From the NCBI GenBank assembly GCA_012511845.1, contig JAAZFF010000250.1:1-7610 (forward strand): DNA of 7,610 nucleotides, read 5' to 3'. Positions within the stretch are counted from its first letter, which is position 1; every line of letters begins with the position of its first letter. The notes below the pieces were generated by a model. It ran no database searches and was not told the DNA's origin. It saw only the letters and a program-made list of their open reading frames with translations. Shown piece by piece: positions 1-6,099 of the stretch. A program made the position numbers and the translations under genes. The DNA comes from Lentisphaerota bacterium. Its GTDB lineage: Bacteria; Verrucomicrobiota; Kiritimatiellia; RFP12; UBA3636.

Positions 1-28
1 ATTGAACGGTAGTGTGTTACTTTTAGTC

Positions 29-97
29 ATAGCAAATCTTTCTTTTGATGTATTCATAACTACTTGCATTATAGCAAGCTAAAGAAAGATTTGCTAT
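29..97. repeat. 17-bp perfect inverted repeat with a nested hairpin
   Basis: The left arm ATAGCAAATCTTTCTTT (29-45) is the exact reverse complement of the right arm at 81-97; the arms are 35 bases apart. Inside the spacer a second small hairpin, CTTGC (63-67) with GCAAG (74-78), closes a six-base loop. On the plus strand the right arm is followed by a T-rich stretch (CTTTTGTTTC), so it could act as a weak plus-strand terminator, but the stem is AT-rich and the loop is long. It could equally be the ends of a very small mobile element, or a structured region downstream of the minus-strand pseudogene that ends at 136. No gene was seen in bases 1-135. Confidence 0.75.
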
Positions 98-135
98 CTT
101 TTGTTTCAGTTTCATGAAATATTCGGGTTAGTCAT

Positions 136-560
136 TCAGGGCACAACGCCCCCGATTCGTTGCCCAGATTCATAGCAGGAAATCAAAATAGGTTCTATCG
201 TATCTTGTAACGGTCCCCAACATTCCTCAGAAATCTGATCACTATCAAGGATAACAGCTTGCATTGCAGATTCTTGTGGCTTTGAGGCATCTTGTAACGC
301 ATCAGCATGCTCCAAGACATCTAATTCCGGATTATCCTTCCAGTAACCAGGATGCTTGCTGCGCCACTCCCGACACGCTGCACATTAAGTTGACCACGAA
401 AATAAGACGGATTTTTATTACACCATTTCTGCTGAGCGGCTTTTTTACTGGTATCACGACACTCAGGCTTGCTGCAGTAATGCTGACGGGTTGCATTACG
501 AGCATCAGGAGTGAAGAACTCTTTGCAATTACGGCACTTACGTTGACCTTTGACTTCCAT
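136..560 (-). pseudogene. Frameshifted zinc-ribbon small protein gene, often seen near insertion sequences
   Basis: Translation starts at the ATG at 558-560, seven bases or less behind a good ribosome binding site. The N-terminal part carries a CxxC (C9, C12) and a CxxxxC (C29, C34) pair, a likely zinc ribbon, in the context KCRNCKEFF and HYCSKPEC. The reading frame then runs through YFRGQLNVQRV and is lost near 366-373. Adding one base there (GTC-CGG-GAG-TGG) restores EWRSKHPGYWKDNPE, which is how I remember intact family members continuing, and the frame then stays open to a TGA at 136-138. The repaired protein would be about 141 residues. The function of the family is unknown to me; I recall it from genomes rich in insertion sequences, and here it lies beside a transposase remnant. 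A sequencing error at the CCCG run cannot be excluded. Confidence 0.7.
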
Positions 561-564
561 TGTA

Positions 565-571
565 CACCTCC
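565..571 (-). promoter_or_regulatory. Ribosome binding site of the zinc-ribbon pseudogene
   Basis: On the minus strand GGAGGTG lies four bases upstream of the ATG at 558-560. It is one of few strong Shine-Dalgarno sequences in the window and fixes the start of the zinc-ribbon gene, ruling out the overlapping reading frame that begins at 595. Confidence 0.7.
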
Positions 572-715
572 AAGAATATAGAAGAAGATATACAATTCAA
601 GAAAAAAAATACAGCTATTCAGGCACCTGTGTTGGAAGTGCAGAAGAACACAATGAAGAAAATGAAGAAAGAAGAAGATGATTCTTTTGAATCTTTAATC
701 AAAGAATATCACGGG

Positions 716-738
716 ACATTTCAACCCGGTGGAAATGT
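716..738. repeat. 23-bp near-perfect palindrome, probable insertion-sequence end
   Basis: The arms ACATTTCAACC (716-726) and GGTGGAAATGT (728-738) pair at 10 of 11 positions around a central C at 727. It sits seven bases beyond the stop codon of the truncated transposase. Repeated GACATTT-type motifs at the ends are, as I recall, typical of insertion sequences with this kind of integrase-like transposase, so I read this as the 3'-side terminal region of the element. Assignment as a terminal repeat is inference; the palindrome itself is plain in the sequence. Confidence 0.6.
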
Positions 739-744
739 GACACT

Positions 745-1239
745 TTAAACTTGGTGTTCACAAGGAATGGAGGAACTTAAGGTGTTTGCCCCACTGCACC
801 GGTTGCGTCGACAGGGTGCGTGCTTAGGATGAGCACGTAACACACGTTCCATAGTTGAGGCACTCATCTTTAAGACCTGTTCCTTCGCCTTCGAATCAAT
901 ATGCTCCAGCTCACACAAAGCTGACATCTGCTGAGGCAGAACAGTTACAAGATACTGTGGAGTCATACGCCCTGACGCATGCCAGAGACGTAAAAACAAA
1001 GCCTCTGATGCGGAGGTATATGTCTTCCCCCGTCCCTTGTGTTCCCTGTATTTGCGATTACCAGTAAGCAACTTGATTGCATATTTCCAGGTTAGCCCGG
1101 TTGTCATGCAAAAATCGTCAATAGCTGCTGACTTGGCTTCTTTACTCTTCAATTCTGAATAGATGCGGCGCTTCACGCCAACGTACTCCATTGTGGCTTT
1201 TCGTAACATTTTTGTTCTTATGGATGCCGATTTTAACAC
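745..1239 (-). pseudogene. N-terminal fragment of an integrase-type (DDE) transposase
   Basis: The open frame encodes 164 residues; an inner ATG at 1207-1209 (MLRKATMEYVGVKRRIY) may be the true start. The segment KRRIYSELKSKEAKSAAIDD followed by FCMTTGLTWKYAIKLL is characteristic of the DNA-binding N-terminus of roughly 400-residue transposases with an rve/integrase core, of the kind placed in or near the IS1202, IS481 or ISNCY groups. A second conserved stretch, STMERVLRAHP, normally precedes the linker to the catalytic domain. Here the protein stops about 20 residues later (SIPCEHQV, then TAA), so all three acidic catalytic residues are lost. The likely cause is an internal deletion that fused this part to the 3' end of the element. 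No clear ribosome binding site is visible. The exact family is uncertain. Confidence 0.7.
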
Positions 1240-1267
1240 AGTGTCCAGTATTTGACGGATGCGATAG

Positions 1268-1378
1268 TTTCCTGAACACAGTTTTTTCGGCTACGGTGTC
1301 CATGACTATGACATACCGCGTTTTGACCATAAACTACAGGAAGTACTGGACGAAACTCGGGCTGAAAGGTTATCATAG
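1268..1378 (+). pseudogene. Orphan C-terminal end of an unidentified protein
   Basis: After an in-frame TAG at 1265-1267, 36 codons read FPEHSFFGYGVHDYDIPRF and on to QEVLDETRAERLS, then TAG at 1376-1378. There is no start codon. Composition and the amphipathic last third look like real protein, and a Rho-independent terminator follows 65 bases later, as expected for the end of a gene. I do not recognise the family. The upstream part of the gene is missing where the insertion-sequence remnant abuts, so it was probably cut off by that element. Another frame across the same bases (1191-1391) is also open but reads less like protein. Confidence 0.4.
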
Positions 1379-1442
1379 TGGCGTGTTATAAGGAGTGAAT
1401 TTGAGTGTTTTTGTTACTACATAAATTATAACATATTTCTTT

Positions 1443-1482
1443 CGGGCAAAGTAGCCAAAAACGCTACTTTTGCCCGATTTTT
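1443..1482 (+). terminator. Rho-independent terminator
   Basis: CGGGCAAAGTAGC (1443-1455) pairs with GCTACTTTTGCCCG (1463-1476), with one bulged base and a seven-base loop, and is followed by ATTTTTATT. This is a strong plus-strand terminator. It closes transcription from the orphan gene end at 1268-1378 and shields the rloA remnant that follows from read-through. Confidence 0.85.
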
Positions 1483-1537
1483 ATTGTGTAGAACTAACTG
1501 ACAATCAGCCACTTATCTTATATGGGACAGGCTCTAA

Positions 1538-2712
1538 TTACCTATAGAGGTGCAACCATTCAGATTGGAGGCTAAGTCAGCAAAACGGCCAAGCAGCTTT
1601 ATGATTCAAATACTGGCAGATGAAGTAATCTACGAGTTTAGCTTTGTGGTAACAGCAACATCGGTAGTTGAAGAGAAACTGATTAGGCTGGGGCGCACAG
1701 CTGATAAAATGCTCTATCATCGTAAAGGCAGTAAAATAGAATTGGCTTCATCTCTGCCTGATCAAGACTTTCTGACTTTTGCCTTTAATGGCACACAGGA
1801 TAATCAACTCTTTCTGGCAAACTCCATTCTACAGAAAGGAAAACAATTCCTCCCGGTTTACTTATGGTTCAGAAACAACCTGCAGTTGATTGCACCGGAC
1901 TCACGTTTTGCAGCCTTTGAATTATTTATTGAGAAAGGCTCGCTTATTAATGAAAATATTAACAAGCTGCTTCCGGCACTGGATACCGGTATTGCCGGCT
2001 TGGTGGTGAAGAAATCCCCTTTGCCAATCTTGCTATTCCAGATGAGATTCGCGACGACATCCGAAAAGAGACACCTGACGGAGGCGTCGTCAAGTTGCGT
2101 GTAGAACCATTGAATGAATGCTATCTGGTGAGCCGTAACGGTAATGAATTCAAGACTCGCAAGCTGGTAACATTTCATAATACTAATGATGGAAGTGAGG
2201 AAAAATTTGATATGGTGGACGAATCAGATGGTTCGCAGCGAGTTATTGACTTGCTGCCTGCTTTTTTGACCGTGTCAGATCGGACATCGCAAAAAGTTTT
2301 TATTATAGATGAACTCGACCGCAGTCTGCACACAATTCTTACACGTCAGTTGCTTGAAGCCTATCTCGCCGAATATGGTGCAGATAGCAGGACACAGGTT
2401 CTTTTTACAACACATGACCTGCTTTTAATGGACCAAAGCTTGTTTCGACGTGATGAGATGTGGCTGGTGGAACGCGATATGCGGAGCGTCTCCAACCTGA
2501 TACCTTTCAGTGACTTCAACACTGACATTCGCTATGATAAAGATATAAGAAAAAGCTATCTGCAAGGGCGCATGGGCGGGATACCCAACATCCAGCCGAT
2601 GCTTAGCTTTCAGTCGGTCAATGAAGAGCAAGCAGGAGCAGCACATGAATTCCAGACTAACAAGAGATTACGGAAAGCGATGCTATGCAAGATTTTATCT
2701 AATAGCAACTGA
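1538..2712 (+). pseudogene. rloA-like AAA/ABC-type ATPase, 5'-truncated and frameshifted
   Basis: Homology to RloA-type ATPases begins right after an in-frame TAA (1535-1537) with LPIEVQPFRLEAKSAKRPSS and IYEFSFVV, which in intact proteins lies some 75-80 residues in; the N-terminus with Walker A is therefore missing. The frame is lost near 2001-2006: adding one G (TTG-GGT-GGT-GAA) joins LDTGIAGL to GGEEIPFANLAIPDEIRDD. Beyond it lie an ABC-like signature, ESDGSQRVIDLLPA (about 2221-2262), a Walker B, KVFIIDELD (2293-2319), and an H-loop, LFTTHD (2401-2418), followed by DEMWLVERD and YLQGRMGGIPNI, typical of the family end. RloA is the partner of RloB in AbiL-like abortive-infection pairs. 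Without Walker A the product should not bind ATP, so the gene is probably dead. A GTG at 1550 has no persuasive ribosome binding site. Confidence 0.8.
2634..2638 (+). promoter_or_regulatory. Ribosome binding site of rloB
   Basis: AGGAG lies six bases before the ATG at 2645. It lies inside the rloA reading frame and decides the rloB start in favour of 2645 over the upstream in-frame ATG at 2621. Confidence 0.65.
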
Positions 2713-3241
2713 GGGTGCTGTCACAGAGCCCGATTATTTTCACTTGCTCAATTCACAAGAAGTTCGTGTTAAATGTTTGAGAGTCAGAGGCAAGAGTTCA
2801 CCAAAAGATGTGTTGAAACGAATGAAAAAGGAACTCAACCGCACGAGCATGCGACTCGGCGATGAAGCTTGGCTGGTTGTTGACAAGGATAAATGGTCTG
2901 ATGAACAGTTACAACTACTACATGAGTGGGTCTGCGAGAAGCGTGGCAGTGTCGTAAAAAGAGGACTTGCTGTCAGCAATCCCAAGTTTGAATTATGGCT
3001 CTTGTTACACTTTGCTGACGCAGTTTCAGTAAATTCCAGTGCATCATGTGACAATGAGTTGAATAAGTATCTGCCCGGATATAAAAAAAATATCCCAAAA
3101 GGTGTCTTTGATAATGAAAAAATGGATAAAGCCGTTGTAAGAGCAGAAAAGCTTGATACTCCTCCATGCCTTGGCTGGCCGCATAGGACGGGCACGACTA
3201 TATATCGACTTGTCAAGTCAATGCAAAAAAGTTTTGTTTAA
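2645..3241 (+). CDS. RloB-like protein (AbiLii-type component of an abortive-infection pair)
   Basis: The 198-residue product has the marks of the RloB family: FYLIATEGAVTEPDYF (17-32), a strand ending in a DxD, WLVVDKDKW (76-84), and SNPKFELWLLLHF (111-123). The early Glu followed by DxD resembles the metal-binding pattern of TOPRIM-type nucleases, which is my inference, not proof of nuclease activity. RloB proteins are encoded next to RloA ATPases; the pair resembles AbiL, a phage abortive-infection system, in which the ATPase probably controls the effector. Here the gene is intact and full length, and starts 68 bases inside the 3' end of the broken rloA, which suggests translational coupling in the original operon. 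The other start, at 2621, would add eight residues. With its partner broken, it is an orphan and may be inactive or merely awaiting decay. Confidence 0.8.
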   Translation: MNSRLTRDYGKRCYARFYLIATEGAVTEPDYFHLLNSQEVRVKCLRVRGKSSPKDVLKRMKKELNRTSMRLGDEAWLVVDKDKWSDEQLQLLHEWVCEKRGSVVKRGLAVSNPKFELWLLLHFADAVSVNSSASCDNELNKYLPGYKKNIPKGVFDNEKMDKAVVRAEKLDTPPCLGWPHRTGTTIYRLVKSMQKSFV

Positions 3242-3262
3242 GATTACCAATACATACTATAC

Positions 3263-3306
3263 TCTGGAATGGTAAGGAAAATTCCATACTTATGTCTGGA
3301 TTGGTA
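3263..3306 (+). repeat. Pair of 12-bp direct repeats upstream of a promoter
   Basis: TCTGGAATGGTA (3263-3274) and TCTGGATTGGTA (3295-3306) differ at one base and start 32 bases apart, about three turns of DNA, so they face the same side of the helix. The second copy ends directly before the -35 box at 3307. TACCAAT at 3245-3251 is an inverted match to the end of the second copy. The layout fits binding sites for a regulator acting on the 3344 gene. Confidence 0.5.
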
Positions 3307-3335
3307 TTGACTTGATAAAGGTGTTTCCCTATTAT
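3307..3335 (+). promoter_or_regulatory. Sigma70-like promoter of the DUF4143 ATPase gene
   Basis: A -35 box TTGACT (3307-3312) and a -10 box TATTAT (3330-3335) are separated by exactly 17 bases. Transcription would start near 3342, one to three bases before the ATG at 3344, so the message may be essentially leaderless; the GGAG at 3338-3341 is too near the ATG to serve well as a ribosome binding site. The promoter shows that this gene can be expressed apart from rloA/rloB. Confidence 0.6.
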
Positions 3336-3343
3336 TTGGAGTC

Positions 3344-4543
3344 ATGAAAACGATTCCCCGATTATACTCGAATGTGATATTGCAGCACCTTTCTGAAGAG
3401 AGGCAGATGGTCTTTCTCTCAGGTCCCCGACAGGTAGGTAAAACTACTGTGGGCACCGATCTGGGCACACACTATTTAAATTGGGACAATAGTGATCATC
3501 GGCTTGTCATACTTAATGGCGAAACAGCAGTTGCAGAGATGGCAGGAGCACACAAGGCAACTGCACAGAGACCCATACTGATACTTGACGAGTTACATCA
3601 CTATTCGAAATGGAAGCTGTTTCTTAAAGGGTTTTTTGATTTATACAGCCGGGATATTCAAATCGTGGTTACCGGATCAGCACGGCTTGATATTTTCAAG
3701 CGGGGCGGTGATAGTCTTATGGGGCGATATTTTCCCTACCGTATGCATCCTCTCTCAGTTGGGGAGTTGCTGCGCCCGAAAGTGCCAGATACAGAGTTTG
3801 GAGCGTCAGAACCGGTATCCGATGAAGATTGGGGCACATTGGTTACTTACGGGGGATTTCCCGAGCCTTTTTCAAGGGCAAATAAAGCATTCTCAACTCG
3901 TTGGCAACGACTTCGTTTTGAGCAACTTGTTCGCGAAGATATACGGGAGGATACCCGCATTCGTGAGTTGGGACAAATAGAAGCTCTGGCACAGATTTTG
4001 GCACAACGCTCAGGTGATCAGATAGTTTACAGCTCTCTGGCAAATGAAATTCAGGTAAATGAGGTGACAATACGAAAGTGGATATCAACTTTGAATTCCC
4101 TTTTTTTTGGTTTCTCAGTAAGACCCTGGTCAAAACATGTTGCTAATGCGATCCGTAAAACGCCCAAATGGTACCTTCGCGACTGGTCTACGATTGAGGA
4201 TATAGGAAAGCGCAACGAAACCATGGTTGCCTGTCACCTTTTGAAAGCGGTAGAGCTGTGGACCGATATCGGCATGGGTAATTATGACCTTTACTATATA
4301 CGCGACAAACAAAAGAGGGAGGTTGATTTTCTGGTGGTAAAGGATGGCATCCCCTGGTTTCTGGTTGAAGTCAAAACTGGAAGTACAAAACTTGCTCCTG
4401 CACTTGGTATTATGCAACAGAGGGTTGGGGCACAACATGCTTTTCAGGTGGTTTTCGATTTACCGTACGAGAGTGTCGACTCCCTGCAGTATAAAGAGCC
4501 GGTAGTTATTTCAGCCCGCACCTTTTTGAGCCAGTTGCCATGA
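3344..4543 (+). CDS. AAA-type ATPase with C-terminal DUF4143 domain
   Basis: The 399-residue protein belongs to the AAA_14/DUF4143 ATPases. The N-terminal domain has Walker A GPRQVGKTT (27-35), Walker B ILILDELHH (78-86) and a sensor-like VVTGSARLD (108-116). The middle carries MGRYFPYRMHPLSVGELL (126-143) and the GGFPEPF motif (170-176), both typical of the family. The C-terminal DUF4143 part has a conserved Glu (292) and REVDFLVV...FLVEVKTG (325-346), whose D328 and E342-x-K344 look like a PD-(D/E)xK nuclease core. All key residues appear present and the length is normal, so it should be functional. The role of the family is poorly known; copies are scattered in accessory regions. It lies 102 bases after rloB with its own promoter, so it is probably a separate unit, though it could belong to the same defence neighbourhood. 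Confidence 0.85.
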   Translation: MKTIPRLYSNVILQHLSEERQMVFLSGPRQVGKTTVGTDLGTHYLNWDNSDHRLVILNGETAVAEMAGAHKATAQRPILILDELHHYSKWKLFLKGFFDLYSRDIQIVVTGSARLDIFKRGGDSLMGRYFPYRMHPLSVGELLRPKVPDTEFGASEPVSDEDWGTLVTYGGFPEPFSRANKAFSTRWQRLRFEQLVREDIREDTRIRELGQIEALAQILAQRSGDQIVYSSLANEIQVNEVTIRKWISTLNSLFFGFSVRPWSKHVANAIRKTPKWYLRDWSTIEDIGKRNETMVACHLLKAVELWTDIGMGNYDLYYIRDKQKREVDFLVVKDGIPWFLVEVKTGSTKLAPALGIMQQRVGAQHAFQVVFDLPYESVDSLQYKEPVVISARTFLSQLP

Positions 4544-4678
4544 GATTGCCGCTCCTCTCAAGCTCTGCCCCTGATCACTGCCCGGGAAAATCTGTTGTGG
4601 CAAAACATCAGTGTATAGGATAGACTAAGAATGCGTTGTTTGTAGTTAACGTTTATTCACCTGTTTATTATCGTAAAA

Positions 4679-5779
4679 ATGGTCACAAAGAAAAATCTTT
4701 ATATCGTAATTATGGCAGGCGGGCGCGGTGAGCGCTTCTGGCCCGTCAGCAGAGTCTCAAGACCGAAGCAGTTTGTTTCAATTTTCGGCGGCAAACCCCT
4801 CATCAAGATAGCCGTCGAACGTCTTGACGGACTGGTGGAACCTGAGCAGATTCTCGTGATCACTTCGGATGACCTGGTTGAGCTTTCCAGGGAGACGCTC
4901 CCCATGCTTCCTGCCGAGAACATCATTGGAGAGCCTTTCGGGCGCGATACGGCGGCAGCTTGCGCACTCGGTATGGCGTGGGTTGCGGGGCGAGGTGGAG
5001 ACTCTGCCACAATGGCAGTTCTTACAGCCGACCATCTCATCGAAGATGTTCCCGTTTTCCTTCAGACTCTTGCAGACGCCTCTGATATTGCAGCTCGCGA
5101 AGACACAATAGGAACAATTGGAATAGTGCCGGAATACCCGGCAACCGGTTACGGTTATATAGAGGCGGGAGAGCAGCTCGAAAGTGATTCAAAGACCGAG
5201 TTCATAAGAATAAAACGTTTTGTTGAAAAACCGGATTTGGAAACCGCAAAAGAATATGTTTCCGCAGGCAACTACTACTGGAATTCCGGAATGTTTATCT
5301 GGAGTGTAAAAACCTTTAAAGATGCACTGCGTGAATTTTGTCCGCAGCTTTTTGAAATGACGGAGCGCATGAAAGACAAATTTGGCGGAACGGATTTTGC
5401 TGCGATCCTCCTGGAAGAATATTCCAAACTCGACAGGATATCGATCGATTACGCAGTGATGGAGAAGGCAAAAAATATCGTTGCAGCACGCGGAGCATTC
5501 GGCTGGGATGATGTGGGAACATGGGTTTCCGCCGGGGAGCATTTGAAATGCGATGACGCAGGCAACGCATTGCACGGAAAAAGCGAAGTTCTGAAAGCAA
5601 CGGGCAACACCATTGTAAACGATGTTGACGGGCATCTCGTGGCAGTTATGGGAGCCGATGACCTTGTTGTGGTTCATACGGCTGATGCAACACTTGTCTG
5701 CACAAAAGAATCAGCTCAGGATCTGAAGGAAATCGTAAAGCAAATATCAGATAACAATAAAAACATCTCATTCACATAA
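4679..5779 (+). CDS. manC: Mannose-1-phosphate guanylyltransferase (GDP-mannose synthesis)
   Basis: This cytoplasmic enzyme joins GTP and mannose-1-phosphate to GDP-mannose, the donor for mannose, fucose and rhamnose in surface polysaccharides. The 366 residues hold the nucleotidyltransferase signature GGRGERFWPVSR (14-25), FGRDTAAA (87-94), TADH (116-119), PATGYGYIE (154-162), FVEKPD (181-186), WNSGMF (201-206), SIDYAVMEK (255-263) and WDDVGTW (276-282). The protein is the short form, without the C-terminal mannose-6-phosphate isomerase domain of the bifunctional type. The ATG at 4679 puts the signature at the usual distance from the N-terminus, but no Shine-Dalgarno sequence precedes it. 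The 135 bases upstream show no convincing -35/-10 pair. It heads a tight four-gene cluster. A related sugar-phosphate nucleotidyltransferase is less likely given the WDDVGTW motif. Confidence 0.92.
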   Translation: MVTKKNLYIVIMAGGRGERFWPVSRVSRPKQFVSIFGGKPLIKIAVERLDGLVEPEQILVITSDDLVELSRETLPMLPAENIIGEPFGRDTAAACALGMAWVAGRGGDSATMAVLTADHLIEDVPVFLQTLADASDIAAREDTIGTIGIVPEYPATGYGYIEAGEQLESDSKTEFIRIKRFVEKPDLETAKEYVSAGNYYWNSGMFIWSVKTFKDALREFCPQLFEMTERMKDKFGGTDFAAILLEEYSKLDRISIDYAVMEKAKNIVAARGAFGWDDVGTWVSAGEHLKCDDAGNALHGKSEVLKATGNTIVNDVDGHLVAVMGADDLVVVHTADATLVCTKESAQDLKEIVKQISDNNKNISFT

Positions 5780-5785
5780 AATTCC

Positions 5786-6088
5786 ATGCTTGCAATATTT
5801 TTAAAAACATTTGGAACGGTCTTTATCGCCGAATTGGGAGACAAGACGCAACTTACCTGTATGGGATTCGCTGCCACTGATGTTACTGCCCGCATATGGA
5901 TATTTCTGGGTTCTGCCCTCGCCCTTGCGCTCTCCTCCGCAATTGCAGTATATTTTGGTTGCCAGATAACCCAGTACGTCAGTCCAAAAAAAATCAAGAT
6001 GATTGCAGGTATAGTATTCATCATATTCGGTCTGATTTATCTGAAAGATGCTTTTTTCCCCATATCCCCTCTTTCCCCTGAACTTTAA
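5786..6088 (+). CDS. UPF0016 (TMEM165/GDT1) family membrane protein, single-repeat form
   Basis: The 100-residue protein carries the family signature ELGDKTQ (16-22) in an N-terminal helix, then hydrophobic segments at about 37-57 and 72-88, so roughly three membrane passes. Members of this family move Mn2+ or Ca2+ out of the cytoplasm, often by cation/proton exchange. Most have two such repeats in about 190-200 residues; this one has a single repeat, so it would have to pair with itself or with another half-protein. No second half is encoded beside it. It starts six bases after manC without a clear ribosome binding site, which fits co-transcription and coupled translation. The family call is firm; the ion is inferred. 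Confidence 0.85.
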   Translation: MLAIFLKTFGTVFIAELGDKTQLTCMGFAATDVTARIWIFLGSALALALSSAIAVYFGCQITQYVSPKKIKMIAGIVFIIFGLIYLKDAFFPISPLSPEL

Positions 6089-6099
6089 AACTGTTTGAA

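Larger units (their letters stand above)
716..1258 (-). mobile_element. Internally deleted insertion-sequence remnant
   Basis: This stretch contains the N-terminal part of an integrase-type transposase, ending abruptly before the catalytic core, directly joined to a palindromic sequence resembling the 3' terminal region of such an element. The right boundary is taken as the sequence GTGTCCAGTATTTGACGG (1241-1258), because a different, plus-strand coding-like segment starts at about 1268. Both ends are estimates and no target-site duplication was identified. The element cannot move by itself, since the catalytic part of the transposase is absent. Confidence 0.5.

Noticed and set aside
560..748. 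Plus-strand open frame of 62 codons starting at TTG, rich in Lys and Glu
   Set aside because: It starts within the ribosome binding site region of the minus-strand zinc-ribbon gene, has no ribosome binding site of its own, and its Lys/Glu content follows from a purine-rich tract at about 640-680. Its end reads through the palindrome.
1243..1351. 8-bp inverted repeat GTCCAGTA (1243-1250) and TACTGGAC (1344-1351) as insertion-sequence ends
   Set aside because: The right copy lies within the coding-like orphan fragment; 8 bases over 100 can arise by chance, and the flanks do not match further.
1142..1391. Open frames on both strands (1142-1330 minus and 1191-1391 plus) beside the transposase start
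   Set aside because: They overlap the transposase N-terminus or the orphan C-terminal fragment in other frames and show no recognisable motifs or ribosome binding sites.
1426..1431. TATAAT on the minus strand as a promoter for the transposase
   Set aside because: There is no -35 box at 16-18 bases; that position falls in the terminator stem.
2740..3216. Long minus-strand open frame of 158 codons across rloB
   Set aside because: It is the antisense shadow of rloB, which has clear family motifs; this frame has none.
4544..4678. Promoter for manC in the intergenic region (TATTAT at 4666-4671)
   Set aside because: No acceptable -35 box at a proper distance; TTGTAG at 4640-4645 is 20 bases away. 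A promoter is expected here but not supported.
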